Assembly: GCF_035918235.1 (NCBI RefSeq)
Contig: NZ_CP109485.1
Location: forward strand, 4,774,001 to 4,838,000
Direction of reading: 5' to 3'
Origin: Streptomyces sp. NBC_01445
GTDB taxonomy: Bacteria > Actinomycetota > Actinomycetes > Streptomycetales > Streptomycetaceae
DNA length: 64,000 nucleotides
The notes beneath the pieces are model-generated. The model made no database searches, was not told where the DNA came from, and saw only the letters and a program-made list of their open reading frames with translations. Shown here piece after piece: positions 47,949 to 55,924 of the stretch. Positions within the stretch are counted from its first letter, which is position 1, and every line of letters begins with the position of its first letter. Both the position numbers and the translations under genes were made by a program.

Positions 47949-48800
47949 ATGACGACCGTCACGCTCACCGCCGCCCCGTCCCTGCCGCCCCTCCTCGCCC
48001 GCGGCGCCCTCCTCTCCCCCCTCAAGCGCCCGCGCCCCGGCGCCGAGGCCCCCGTGACCCGCCTGGTCCTGCCCGCCGCACGCGCCGACCGCACCCGCCT
48101 GGCCGCGTACCGCGAGGTGTGCGGCTTCGACCGGGACTCCGCCGCGCTCCCGGTCACGTATCCGCACGTCCTCGGCTTCCCCCTGGCGATGCGGATCATG
48201 GCGGGGCGGCGCTTCCCGCTCCCCCTGCTCGGCCTCGTCCACACCTCCATCACCGTCACCCAGGGGCACGACCTGCCGGTCGACGAGGCGTACGAACTCT
48301 CCGTATACGTCAAGGAGTTGGCGCCCCACCGGCGCGGCACCGAGGCCACCGTCGTCACCGAGCTGCGGGCGGGCGACACGCGCGCGTGGACCTCGACCAG
48401 CACCTACCTGGCGCGCCACCGCACCGACACACCCCCCAGGGACGACGCGACGCCCGATGAGCGTCCCGAGCCGCTGCCCGCGGTGGCCGAGTGGAAACTG
48501 CCCGGCGACCTGGGCCGCCGCTACGGCGCCGCGTCCGGCGACCGCAACCCCATCCATCTGCACCCGCTCACGGCCCGCCTCTTCGGCTTCCCGCGCGCCA
48601 TCGCGCACGGCATGTGGACCGTCGCCCGCTGCATCGCCGAACACGGCGCTGAGGGCGAGGTGCAGGTGCGCGCCGCGTTCAAGGCACCCGTACTCCTGCC
48701 GGCGAGCGTGACGTACGCGTCCCGGGGGCCCGCCTTCGAGCTCCGCTCGGCGACGCGCACCCATGTCACGGGCGAGGTGCTACGCGCCGGGGGCGGGTGA
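47949..48800 (+). CDS. MaoC/hot-dog family (3R)-hydroxyacyl dehydratase
   Basis: A 283-residue double hot-dog protein. The hydratase-2 motif YGAASGDRNPIHLHPLTARLFGF carries the catalytic Asp and His in the C-terminal half, and the N-terminal half lacks it. It should dehydrate or hydrate (3R)-hydroxyacyl-CoA/ACP, working with the FabG4-like reductase just upstream. I chose the ATG at 47949, ten bases after GGGG. A GTG at 47940 overlaps the fabG stop and is an alternative. It overlaps the convergent TetR gene by 21 bases. Confidence 0.9.
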   Translation: MTTVTLTAAPSLPPLLARGALLSPLKRPRPGAEAPVTRLVLPAARADRTRLAAYREVCGFDRDSAALPVTYPHVLGFPLAMRIMAGRRFPLPLLGLVHTSITVTQGHDLPVDEAYELSVYVKELAPHRRGTEATVVTELRAGDTRAWTSTSTYLARHRTDTPPRDDATPDERPEPLPAVAEWKLPGDLGRRYGAASGDRNPIHLHPLTARLFGFPRAIAHGMWTVARCIAEHGAEGEVQVRAAFKAPVLLPASVTYASRGPAFELRSATRTHVTGEVLRAGGG

Positions 48801-49430
48801 CCAGCGCCGGCCCTCCATCAGGTTCCCGAGGCCCGACCAGGCGAAGTTCATCAGCGTGGCCGCGGCCTCCTTGGCCGTGACCGACGGGTCCGTGTTGGCC
48901 CAGCCGGCCAGCGACTCCGCGGCCCCGACCAGCGCCTGCGCGAGCCCGGCGACCTCGCGGTCGGGCAGCGCGGGATCGCCGTGCGCCTTCCTGGCCGCCG
49001 CCGCGAGCAGCCCGGTCACGAACGCGACGATCTCCTCCCGCACGGCCGTGACCTCGACGACGAACGGCTCACCGCCCGTCCGCGCGTGGCTGTGCAGGAC
49101 GGCCCAGCCGTCGGGGTGGTGCGCCGTGTGCGTGAAGAACGCCCGGAGCCCGTCCCACAGCTGCCGGTCGGCTCCCCCGCCGCCGGAGACACCCTCGCGT
49201 ACGGCAGCGATCAGGGCCGCCGACTCGCGCTGGATGCACGCCGAGAAGAGCTCTTCCTTGGAGTTCAGATAGAGGTACACCAGCGGTTTCGACACCCCGG
49301 CGAGCTCCGCGATGTCGTCCATCGACGCGGCCCGGTACCCACGCTCCCCGAACACCCGCACCGCCGCGTCGAGCATCTGACGCTCCCGCACGGCCCGCGG
49401 CATCCGCTTGACCCTCACTTCTCCCACCAC
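48780..49430 (-). CDS. TetR-family transcriptional regulator
   Basis: A 216-residue regulator. The N-terminal helix-turn-helix reads RERQMLDAAVRVFGERGYRAASMDDIAELAGVSKPLVYLYLNSKEELF. The variable C-terminal ligand domain begins near residue 75. Its convergent, overlapping placement against the fabG/maoC pair and the inverted repeats before fabG suggest that it represses those lipid genes in response to an acyl-CoA. Several GTG codons could start it. I use 49430 (VVGEVRVKRMP) because GAGG lies 8 bases upstream. Confidence 0.9.
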   Translation of the reverse strand: MVGEVRVKRMPRAVRERQMLDAAVRVFGERGYRAASMDDIAELAGVSKPLVYLYLNSKEELFSACIQRESAALIAAVREGVSGGGGADRQLWDGLRAFFTHTAHHPDGWAVLHSHARTGGEPFVVEVTAVREEIVAFVTGLLAAAARKAHGDPALPDREVAGLAQALVGAAESLAGWANTDPSVTAKEAAATLMNFAWSGLGNLMEGRRWSPAPGA

Positions 49431-49487
49431 GGCCCCCGCCTCTCTCCACACCGCGTCCGCCCGCAAGCGTAGCCACCACAACGCACA

Positions 49488-49529
49488 CACCCCGCACCAC
49501 GACCGGAGGGAACCGGCGGGTGCGGGGTG
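49488..49529 (-). terminator. Terminator after the DAACS symporter gene
   Basis: 11-base arms (49488-49498 and 49519-49529) pair perfectly around a 20-base loop, 24 bases past the symporter stop. Confidence 0.65.
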
Positions 49530-49552
49530 CGGACGGGTACGAGCCTGGGGAC

Positions 49553-50899
49553 TCAGGCGGCGGCACCCACCGCCTGAGGCTCGTCCTCGTGCTGGCTCTC
49601 GACCACGAGCTCCTCGACGGGAGACGCGGTGGCGTTGTCGTACTTCACGCGGTCCAGGATATTCTCGCGGGCGGCCACGATGACCGGCACGAGCGCCTGT
49701 CCGGCCACGTTCGTGGCGGTGCGCATCATGTCCAGGATCGGGTCGATGGCGAGGAGCAGGCCCACGCCCTCCATCGGGAGGCCGAGCGTCGACAGGGTCA
49801 GCGTCAGCATGACCGTGGCGCCGGTGAGTCCGGCGGTCGCGGCGGAGCCGATCACCGAGACGAACGCGATGAGCAGGTACTCCTTGATGCCGAGCTGTAC
49901 GTCGAAGATCTGCGCGACGAAGATCGCGGAGATCGCCGGGTAGATCGCGGCGCAGCCGTCCATCTTGGTCGTCGCGCCGAACGGCACGGCGAAGGAGGCG
50001 TAGTTGCGCGGGACGCCGAGGCGCTCGGCGGACTGCTGGGTGACGGGCATCGTGCCGACGGAGGAGCGGGACACGAAGGCCAGCTGGATCGCGGGCCAGG
50101 CGCCCTTGAAGAACTGGAGCGGGTTCAGCTTGGCGACGGTCGCGAGGAGCAGCGGGTAGACGCCGAAGAGGACCAGGGCGCAGCCGACGTAGATGTCGAT
50201 CGTGAACGTCGCGTAGTTGCCGAGGAGGTCCCAGCCGTACTGGACGATGGCGCGGCCGATGAGGCCGGCGGAGCCGATCGGGGCGAGCAGGATGACCCAC
50301 CACAGGGCCTTCTGCAGCAGCTCGAGCACCGACTCGGACAGGGAGAGGATCGGCTGGGCCTTCGGGCCGATCTTCAGGATGGCGACACCGGCGACGACCG
50401 CCATGAAGACGATCTGCAGGACGTTGAGCTCGGTGAACGGCGTGACGACATCGGTCGGGACGATGCCGGTCAGGAAGTCCAGCCAGGAGCCGGCGTGGTC
50501 GGGCTTGGAGCCGTCGGCCGGGGTGAGGTTCGAGCCGTTGCCCGGGTTGGTGATCAGGCCGATCGCGAGGCCGATGACGACCGCGATCAGCGAGGTGATC
50601 ATGAACCACAGGAGGGTGCGGCTGGCGAGCCGCGCGGCGTTGTTGACCTTCCGCAGATTGGTGATGGACACCAGGATCGCGAAGAAGACCAGCGGGGCAA
50701 CGGCCAGCTTCAGGAGCTGGATGAAGATGCCGCCGACCTTGTCGAGGGTCGTGGCGAGCCAGGACACGTCGTAGGTGCGGGCGACGTAGCCGAGCACGAG
50801 GCCGACGACCAGGCCGAGCAGGACCTGGGCCCAGAAGGGGATGGGTATCCGGAAGCGGGGCTTCTGCTTCTCGGACGCGGACGCGGTGTTCGCGGACAC
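49553..50899 (-). CDS. DAACS-family cation symporter (dicarboxylate/amino acid; possibly cystine)
   Basis: A 448-residue secondary transporter of the GltP/DctA/TcyP family with eight helices and two re-entrant hairpins. SRSSVGTMPVT is hairpin 1, and IDPILDMMRTATNVAGQ in helix 8 keeps the substrate-contacting Asp, Arg and Asn. The helix-7 motif is KMDGCAAIYPA, where glutamate carriers have NMDGT. The GCAxIYPA form resembles cystine carriers (TcyP), which read NGCAGIYPA. The start is the second of two GTG codons, because GGAG lies 7 bases before it. A cysteine-rich leader peptide lies 100 bases upstream, which also hints at cystine. The symporter's actual substrate is unproven. Confidence 0.88.
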   Translation of the reverse strand: MSANTASASEKQKPRFRIPIPFWAQVLLGLVVGLVLGYVARTYDVSWLATTLDKVGGIFIQLLKLAVAPLVFFAILVSITNLRKVNNAARLASRTLLWFMITSLIAVVIGLAIGLITNPGNGSNLTPADGSKPDHAGSWLDFLTGIVPTDVVTPFTELNVLQIVFMAVVAGVAILKIGPKAQPILSLSESVLELLQKALWWVILLAPIGSAGLIGRAIVQYGWDLLGNYATFTIDIYVGCALVLFGVYPLLLATVAKLNPLQFFKGAWPAIQLAFVSRSSVGTMPVTQQSAERLGVPRNYASFAVPFGATTKMDGCAAIYPAISAIFVAQIFDVQLGIKEYLLIAFVSVIGSAATAGLTGATVMLTLTLSTLGLPMEGVGLLLAIDPILDMMRTATNVAGQALVPVIVAARENILDRVKYDNATASPVEELVVESQHEDEPQAVGAAA

Positions 50900-50999
50900 G
50901 GACACACTCCAGTGATGACGCGCGGGTGGGGTTGGACGTAAGGAAGCGGCCACCGCGGGAGGAAGAACCAGGGGCGCCGCTGCATCGGGGGGAGTCGCT

Positions 51000-51098
51000 T
51001 CAGAGGCGACAGGCCGCGGACATGCAACGGCAGAGGTCGACATGCAGGCGCGCCACGAGCGGAACGCTCATGGGCATGCGGGCTGCGGATGTCTTCAT
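51000..51098 (-). CDS. Cysteine-rich leader peptide upstream of the DAACS symporter
   Basis: A 32-codon open frame ending in VARLHVDLCRCMSAACRL. The (V/R)RxHVDLxRxxSAxC phrase is the hallmark of the short 'putative leader peptides' that precede sulfur and amino acid transport genes in actinobacteria. It has three cysteine codons near its end (TGC, TGC, TGT). The frame can start at ATG 51119, 51098, 51077 or 51071. I prefer 51098, since TTGATG and TTAACG 17 bases apart would start RNA 2-4 bases before it, giving a leaderless message. It ends 100 bases before the symporter start. It probably controls that gene through ribosome stalling at cysteine codons. Confidence 0.65.
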   Translation of the reverse strand: MKTSAARMPMSVPLVARLHVDLCRCMSAACRL

Positions 51099-51106
51099 GT
51101 CAATCA

Positions 51107-51135
51107 CGTTAACACTCATGCTTTGAGAACATCAA
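51107..51135 (-). promoter_or_regulatory. Promoter of the leader peptide and symporter
   Basis: On the minus strand TTGATG (51135-51130) and TTAACG (51112-51107) are separated by exactly 17 bases, fitting an HrdB-type promoter. The predicted start near 51100 falls at the preferred start codon of the leader peptide. The 382-base region 50900-51281 holds otherwise the leader gene and a terminator. Confidence 0.5.
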
Positions 51136-51187
51136 AGGGGTTCTTTGGGGAAGAAATGACCCGCTCCATGACACTTGGGCCTGGAAA

Positions 51188-51231
51188 ACGCAGGTGGCCC
51201 CGGCATCGAGCGATGCCGGGGCCACCTGCGT
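51188..51231 (-). terminator. Strong terminator after the DUF4229 gene
   Basis: A perfect 21-base inverted repeat (51188-51208 and 51211-51231) with a 2-base centre lies 51 bases past the DUF4229 stop and insulates it from the symporter promoter. Confidence 0.9.
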
Positions 51232-51281
51232 TGTGACGAAGCTTACGAGTCCCTTACACGGGACTTCGGGGACGAGGTGCG

Positions 51282-51578
51282 TTACGAGGCGCTCTGCGCG
51301 CGGGCCGTGTCGTCCGCGATGTCTTCCTGCGTGCGGTTGCGCTCGTAGTTGGCCTTCGTGCGGTCGACGCGCTCGACGATCTTGACCGAGGCCCGGTCGC
51401 GCTCCTTGCGCAGCACGACGTAGCTGATCGGCGCGGAGATGACGAGACCGAGCAGGGCGATCCACAGGAAGTACGAGCCGCCGGCGCCGCGGGGCACGAT
51501 GCCTGTCGAGGCGAGGCCCCAGACGACAAGGAAGCAGCCCGCGAAGATCCCGAAGCGCATCAGCGTGTAGCGGAGCAT
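51282..51578 (-). CDS. DUF4229 domain-containing membrane protein
   Basis: A 98-residue protein with two membrane helices (residues ~8-27 and 38-58). They are joined by a short loop and followed by a charged C-terminal tail (LRKERDRASVKIVERVDRTKANYERN). This is the DUF4229 plan, found only in actinobacteria, often near menaquinone genes. Its function is unknown. It is divergent from the GNAT gene at 51685 across 106 bases. Confidence 0.85.
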   Translation of the reverse strand: MLRYTLMRFGIFAGCFLVVWGLASTGIVPRGAGGSYFLWIALLGLVISAPISYVVLRKERDRASVKIVERVDRTKANYERNRTQEDIADDTARAQSAS

Positions 51579-51684
51579 GTCAATCCACTCTTCCGTTCCG
51601 AATCGGTCCTACGCACCACCAAGTGAAGCATGCGGCCCCGGAAGGGCATTGAGCGGTACCGCAAGTAATGGTTAGAGTGACCCA

Positions 51685-52209
51685 ATGACCCTTACGTTTC
51701 AGCTGGACCCGTCGATCGATCCGGCGCTGCGGGACGACGTCCTCGCGCTCTGGGCCGACGTGTCCAACGCGGGCGGAGCGGTCGGCTTCGTCCCGCCCGT
51801 CACCACCGAGGACATCCGCCCCGAGCTGGTCAGGCACCTCGCCGCGATGGCCGAGGGCCGCACCCGGCTCCTGGTCGGACGCGACGAGGAGGGCGCTGTC
51901 GCGGCGACGGCCTTCTTCACGTACAACCAGCACCGCCTGCAGAAGCACTACATCTGGCTGTACACGGTGATGATCCACCCGCGGTACCAGGGCAAGGGGT
52001 ACGGGCGGGAGCTGATGGCCGCCGCGGCCGACGCCGCCCGCGCCTTCGACGGCATCGAGGCGATCCGCCTCACCTGCCGCGGCGGCACCGGCGCCGACCG
52101 CTTCTACGCGGCGTGCGGCTACAAGGAGGTCGGCCGCGTCCCCGGCGCGATCCGGGTGGCCCCCGGCGACGACCGCGACGACATCACGATGCTGCTGCCG
52201 GTGACATGA
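51685..52209 (+). CDS. GNAT family N-acetyltransferase
   Basis: A 174-residue acetyl-CoA-dependent transferase. Motif A reads YTVMIHPRYQGKGYGRELMAAAADAAR, followed by RLTCRGGTGADRFYAACGYKEVGRV (motif B). The start is MTLTFQLDPSID. It stands alone between divergent and convergent genes. The substrate is unknown. Confidence 0.88.
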   Translation: MTLTFQLDPSIDPALRDDVLALWADVSNAGGAVGFVPPVTTEDIRPELVRHLAAMAEGRTRLLVGRDEEGAVAATAFFTYNQHRLQKHYIWLYTVMIHPRYQGKGYGRELMAAAADAARAFDGIEAIRLTCRGGTGADRFYAACGYKEVGRVPGAIRVAPGDDRDDITMLLPVT

Positions 52210-52214
52210 CATGG

Positions 52215-52256
52215 GCGAAGAGGGGCCCCGGCAAACCGGCCGGAACCCCTCTTCGC
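52215..52256. terminator. Bidirectional terminator between GNAT and mqnE
   Basis: Outer 11-base arms GCGAAGAGGGG and CCCCTCTTCGC pair, with an inner CCGG/CCGG stem, just past the GNAT stop. The convergent mqnE ends 43 bases further on. Confidence 0.8.
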
Positions 52257-52299
52257 GATCGCGCCTGTCGTCAGAGACGTCGTCGGATCAGAGACGACG

Positions 52300-53463
52300 T
52301 CAGACCCGCATCGCCTGCGGCGTCTCGCGCCGCGCCGGGTCCGGGCCGTCGTACTCGCGGATGATCTCGTACCGGGTGTTCCGCTCGACGGGCCGGAAGC
52401 CGGCGTCGCGGATCAGGTCGAGCAGGTCCTCACGGGTCAGCTTGTTCGGCGTCCCGTAGTTGTCCGCGTCGTGCGTGATCTTGTACTCGACGACCGAGCC
52501 GTCCATGTCGTCGGCGCCGTGCTGGAGCGCGAGCTGGGTGGTCTGCACGCCGTGCATGACCCAGAAGCACTTCACGTGCGGCACGTTGTCGAACAGGAGC
52601 CGGGAGACCGCGAAGGTCTTGAGCGCCTCGGCGCCGGTCGCCATGGTCGTACGCGCCTGGAGGCGGTTGCGGACCTTGCCGTCCTTCATGTCGACGAAGT
52701 CGTGCTGGTAGCGCAGCGGGATGAAGACCTGGAAGCCGCCGGTCTCGTCCTGGAGTTCGCGCAGGCGCAGCACGTGGTCGACGCGGTGACGGGGCTCCTC
52801 GATGTGCCCGTACAGCATCGTGGACGGGGTCTTGAGACCCTTCTCGTGCGCGAGGCGGTGAATCCTCGACCAGTCCTCCCAGTGGGTGGCGTGGTCGACG
52901 ATGTGCTGGCGGATCTCCCAGTCGAAGATCTCCGCGCCGCCGCCGGTCAGCGACTCGAGACCGGCGTCGATCAGCTCGTCGAGGATCTCGGAGGCGGAGA
53001 GCCCGGAGATCGTCTCGAAGTGGTGGATCTCCGTCGCCGTGAACGCCTTCAGCGCGACGTTCGGCAGCGCCTCCTTGAGGGCCTTCAGGGAACGCGGGTA
53101 GTAACGCCAGGGCAGCGTCGGGTGCAGGCCGTTGACGATGTGCAGCTCGGTGAGGTTCTCGTTCTCCATCGCCTTGGCGAGGCGGACGGCCTCCTCGATG
53201 CGCATCGTGTACGCGTCCTTCTCGCCCGGCTTGCGCTGGAACGAGCAGTACGCACACGAGGCGGTGCACACGTTCGTCATGTTGAGGTGGCGGTTGACGT
53301 TGAAGTGGACGACGTCGCCGTTCTTGCGCGTGCGTACCTCGTGGGCGAGTCCGCCCAGCCAGGCCAGGTCGTCCGACTCGTACAGCGCGATGCCGTCCTC
53401 ACGGGACAGCCGCTCGCCGTCCCGCACCTTCTGCTCCAGCTCGCGCTTGAGCCCTACGTCCAT
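52300..53463 (-). CDS. mqnE: Aminofutalosine synthase
   Basis: A 387-residue radical SAM enzyme that joins 3-enolpyruvoyl benzoate to the adenosyl radical from SAM, forming aminofutalosine in menaquinone synthesis. The cluster motif is CTASCAYCSFQ (CxxxCxxC) near residue 75. NGLHPTLPWRYYPRSL, GGGAEIFDWEIR and GHIEEPRHRVDH are family landmarks. Two ATGs occur. GAGGAG is 8 bases before the second (MDVGLKRELEQKV), which I take as the start. It uses the product of MqnA (39290). Confidence 0.96.
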   Translation of the reverse strand: MDVGLKRELEQKVRDGERLSREDGIALYESDDLAWLGGLAHEVRTRKNGDVVHFNVNRHLNMTNVCTASCAYCSFQRKPGEKDAYTMRIEEAVRLAKAMENENLTELHIVNGLHPTLPWRYYPRSLKALKEALPNVALKAFTATEIHHFETISGLSASEILDELIDAGLESLTGGGAEIFDWEIRQHIVDHATHWEDWSRIHRLAHEKGLKTPSTMLYGHIEEPRHRVDHVLRLRELQDETGGFQVFIPLRYQHDFVDMKDGKVRNRLQARTTMATGAEALKTFAVSRLLFDNVPHVKCFWVMHGVQTTQLALQHGADDMDGSVVEYKITHDADNYGTPNKLTREDLLDLIRDAGFRPVERNTRYEIIREYDGPDPARRETPQAMRV

Positions 53464-53553
53464 TGCCATTGCTCCTCACCAAAGACTGCGGCCAACCGTA
53501 CTCCCCCACCCTTCGGGCGGGAGGGGCCCCCATCAGGCACTACGTGCCCGCCC

Positions 53554-54009
53554 CTACTCCTCCTCCGGCAGCTCCCCCACCCGGTTCTCCCACTTGGTGG
53601 ACAGCACGATCGTGGTGCGCGTGCGCGAGACGCCCTTCGTGCCGCTGAGCCGGCGGATGGTGCGCTCCAGGCCGTCCACGTCGCCGACCCGCACCTTGAG
53701 CATGTACGAGTCGTCGCCCGCGATGAACCAGCAGTCCTCGATCTCGTGCAGGTCCTTGAGCCGGTGCGCCACGTCCTCGTGGTCGGCGGCGTCGGAGAGC
53801 GAGATGCCGATCAGGGCGGTGACGCCGAGGCCGAGCGAGGGCGAGTCGACGGTCGCGCGGTAACCGGTGATGACGCCGGCCGCTTCGAGACGGTTGATGC
53901 GGTCGGTGACGCTGGGCCCGGACAGGCCTACGAGGCGTCCCAGCTCGGCATACGAGGCGCGGCCGTTCTCGCGCAGAGCCTGAATGAGCTGCCTGTCCAC
54001 GGCGTCCAT
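53554..54009 (-). CDS. Lrp/AsnC-family transcriptional regulator
   Basis: A 151-residue regulator. The N-terminal winged helix reads MDAVDRQLIQALRENGRASYAELGRLVGLSGPSVTDRINRLEAAGVI, and a C-terminal RAM domain (residues ~65-145) binds amino acids. It lies between mqnE and a tiny gene in the divergent direction. A long imperfect ATTCT...AGAAT repeat before its start may be its own operator. The ligand is unknown. Control of the divergent small gene or of mqnE is possible. Confidence 0.93.
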   Translation of the reverse strand: MDAVDRQLIQALRENGRASYAELGRLVGLSGPSVTDRINRLEAAGVITGYRATVDSPSLGLGVTALIGISLSDAADHEDVAHRLKDLHEIEDCWFIAGDDSYMLKVRVGDVDGLERTIRRLSGTKGVSRTRTTIVLSTKWENRVGELPEEE

Positions 54010-54027
54010 AGGTCCATGCCTTTCATT

Positions 54028-54059
54028 ATTCTGCGTTGACGCGAGTTTACGTGTAGAAT
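54028..54059. promoter_or_regulatory. Candidate Lrp operator and promoter of the small basic gene
   Basis: Arms ATTCT (54028) and AGAAT (54055) bound an imperfect dyad in the divergent region. TAGAAT (54054-54059) could also be a -10 box for rightward transcription toward the 43-residue gene. Confidence 0.4.
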
Positions 54060-54069
54060 CTAAGGCGTG

Positions 54070-54124
54070 CAGGGCATTGACCCTGTGAATCTTTCAGCCG
54101 AAACCCGGTTTCACCTTCGGCTGA
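54070..54124 (+). promoter_or_regulatory. Two hairpins in the leader of the small basic gene
   Basis: CAGGGcattgaCCCTG (54070-54085) is followed by a perfect 9-base hairpin, TCAGCCGAA/TTCGGCTGA (54094-54102 and 54116-54124). Both fall within the likely 115-base 5' leader of the gene at 54182 and could form an attenuator-like element. Confidence 0.5.
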
Positions 54125-54181
54125 CCTTCCAAGCGATCTTCGACTACCGATCAAAGACGATCATTCAGGAGTGTTGCCACC

Positions 54182-54313
54182 GTGTACACGATCGAGATGG
54201 CCTACGCCCGTATGCGCGAGCTGCAGGACCAGGCCAACCGCTCGCGTGCCCACCAGTCCGCCGTCGAGGCGCGTGCCGCTGAGAAGCGGGCCGCGCGCGC
54301 CAAGAAGCGCTAA
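54182..54313 (+). CDS. Very small basic helical protein
   Basis: A 43-residue protein starting VYTIEMAYARMRELQDQANRS and ending in a run of Ala, Lys and Arg. It is predicted to be one amphipathic helix with a basic C-terminus and has no membrane segment. The GTG has AGGAG ten bases upstream, and codon use is strongly GC3-biased through the whole frame, supporting real coding. It overlaps the convergent ubiX end by 4 bases. Function unknown. A nucleic-acid- or protein-binding peptide is a guess from charge alone. Confidence 0.7.
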   Translation: MYTIEMAYARMRELQDQANRSRAHQSAVEARAAEKRAARAKKR

Positions 54314-54990
54314 CGGTCCGGAGAGCCGCCCCCGAGCTCTCCCTGCCACCGGCGGTAGAGCCGATGCGGCACCCCCGCAGCGTCGAGCGCCCGCCCGGCG
54401 ACGAAGTCCACCAGATCCTGGATGTGCGTCGCCCCCGCGTAGAACGCCGGAGAGGCGGGCAGCACCACGGCGCCCGCCTCGTCCAGCGCCACCAGATGCT
54501 TCAGCGTCTGTCCGTTCAGCGGTGTCTCGCGCACCGCGACGACCAGCCTGCGCCCTTCCTTGAGCGTCACGCTCGCCGCGCGCTGGAGCAGATCCTTCGA
54601 CAGGCCGAGCGCCACGCCCGCCACGCACGCCGTGGACGCGGGCACGATGATCATGCCCTTCGCCGGATACGACCCGGACGACGGTCCCGCCGCCAGATCC
54701 CCGGCGGACCAGTACCTGACCTGGTCGAGCCGGTCGCCCACCGCGAACGTGTCCGGCTTCCCGTCCGCCCCGCGCGCCAGCCACTCACCCAGGTCCTCGT
54801 GCCAGTGCGCGTCCCGGAACGCGATACCCGTCTCGTCGAGCAGCGTCAGCCGCGAGGCCCGCGAGACGACGAGGTCCACGCTCTCCCCCGCGTCGAGCAG
54901 CGCGCGCAGAACCGCGGCGGCATACGGGGTCCCCGACGCGCCGGACACCCCCACGATCCAAGGCCGGCGCCCAATTTCTCCTGCGGTCAT
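54310..54990 (-). CDS. ubiX: UbiX-family flavin prenyltransferase
   Basis: A 226-residue enzyme that makes prenylated FMN, the cofactor of UbiD decarboxylases. The FMN-binding start is WIVGVSGASGTPYAAAVLRAL. IIVPASTACVAGVALGLS and VVAVRETPLNGQTLKHL are family signatures. The frame reaches a GTG at 55011, but the ATG at 54990 follows GGATAGG and fits the family better. With the UbiA and UbiD genes upstream on the same strand it forms the late futalosine-pathway operon (MqnM role). Confidence 0.95.
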   Translation of the reverse strand: MTAGEIGRRPWIVGVSGASGTPYAAAVLRALLDAGESVDLVVSRASRLTLLDETGIAFRDAHWHEDLGEWLARGADGKPDTFAVGDRLDQVRYWSAGDLAAGPSSGSYPAKGMIIVPASTACVAGVALGLSKDLLQRAASVTLKEGRRLVVAVRETPLNGQTLKHLVALDEAGAVVLPASPAFYAGATHIQDLVDFVAGRALDAAGVPHRLYRRWQGELGGGSPDR

Positions 54991-55021
54991 GCCGTCGAGC
55001 CTATCCGGCACCCGGCCGCGG

Positions 55022-55924
55022 TCAGACAGTCAGGCCGCGCACGAGGAGGTCGAGCAGCGCGCACACGAACAGGGCGATCCCGATGAAGCCGTTGACCTGG
55101 AAGAAGGCCCGGTTGAGCCGGGAAAGGTCGCGCGGCCGCACGATCGTGTGCTCGTAGAGGAAGGCGCCCGCGACGATGACGAGGCCGAGCCAGAAGAACG
55201 CACCCGCGTCCGTGGCGAGGGCGTACCAGACGAACAGCGCCGTGGTGAGCGTGTGGCAGCCGCGCGCTCCCCAGATCGCCGCCGGGATTCCGAAGCGGGC
55301 CGGCACCGACATCACGCCGACCTCGCGGTCCGTCTCCACATCCTGGCAGGCGTAGATGAGGTCGAAGCCGCCGATCCAGATGCCGACCGCGAGCCCGAGG
55401 ATCACCCCGTCCCACGACCACTCGCCGGTGATCGCCAGCCAGGCGCCGACCGGCCCCATCGCCTGGGCGAGACCCAGGATGGCCTGCGGGAAGTTCGTGA
55501 ACCGCTTGCCGTACGGATAGACGACCATCGGGATCACCGCGATGGGCGCGAGCGCCAGGCACAGCGGGTTGAGCAGGGCGGCCGCGCCGAGGAAGACGAC
55601 GAGCGCGATGAGCGCGCCGGTCCAGGCGGACTTCACGGACATCGCGCCCGTGACGAGTTCGCGGTGCGCGGTCCTCGGGTTACGGGCGTCGATCTCGCGG
55701 TCGATGATCCGGTTCACGGCCATCGCGAACGTGCGCAGGCCGACCATCGCGATCGTCACGAGCAGCAGCCGCCACCAGTGGATGTTCCCGTCCATCCGGA
55801 ACATCGCGGTGAGCGCCGCGATGTACGCGAAGGGCAGCGCGAACACCGAGTGCTCGATCATGACGAGCCGCAGGAACGCCTTGGTGCGGCCCGGCTGCGG
55901 GATCGCGGCGGAAGCGCTGGTCAC
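55022..55924 (-). CDS. mqnP: UbiA-family menaquinone prenyltransferase
   Basis: A 300-residue membrane prenyltransferase with about eight or nine helices. The prenyl-diphosphate/Mg motifs are NRIIDREIDARNPRTAHREL and YACQDVETDREVGVMSVPARFG. It should attach a polyprenyl chain to a dihydroxynaphthoate-derived acceptor in menaquinone synthesis. The GTG at 55924 overlaps the UbiD stop by 4 bases. The longer open frame is not supported. Its position between UbiX and UbiD supports the futalosine role over ubiquinone or heme roles. Confidence 0.92.
   Translation of the reverse strand: MTSASAAIPQPGRTKAFLRLVMIEHSVFALPFAYIAALTAMFRMDGNIHWWRLLLVTIAMVGLRTFAMAVNRIIDREIDARNPRTAHRELVTGAMSVKSAWTGALIALVVFLGAAALLNPLCLALAPIAVIPMVVYPYGKRFTNFPQAILGLAQAMGPVGAWLAITGEWSWDGVILGLAVGIWIGGFDLIYACQDVETDREVGVMSVPARFGIPAAIWGARGCHTLTTALFVWYALATDAGAFFWLGLVIVAGAFLYEHTIVRPRDLSRLNRAFFQVNGFIGIALFVCALLDLLVRGLTV

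Noticed and set aside
50900..51043. Longer start for the DAACS symporter
   Set aside because: The extension would be a Pro/Arg-rich peptide with no family match, lies after the leader peptide frame, and a GGAG site supports the GTG at 50899.
51042..51236. 64-codon plus-strand frame
   Set aside because: It is antisense to the leader peptide and runs into a terminator hairpin. No ribosome site or family features.
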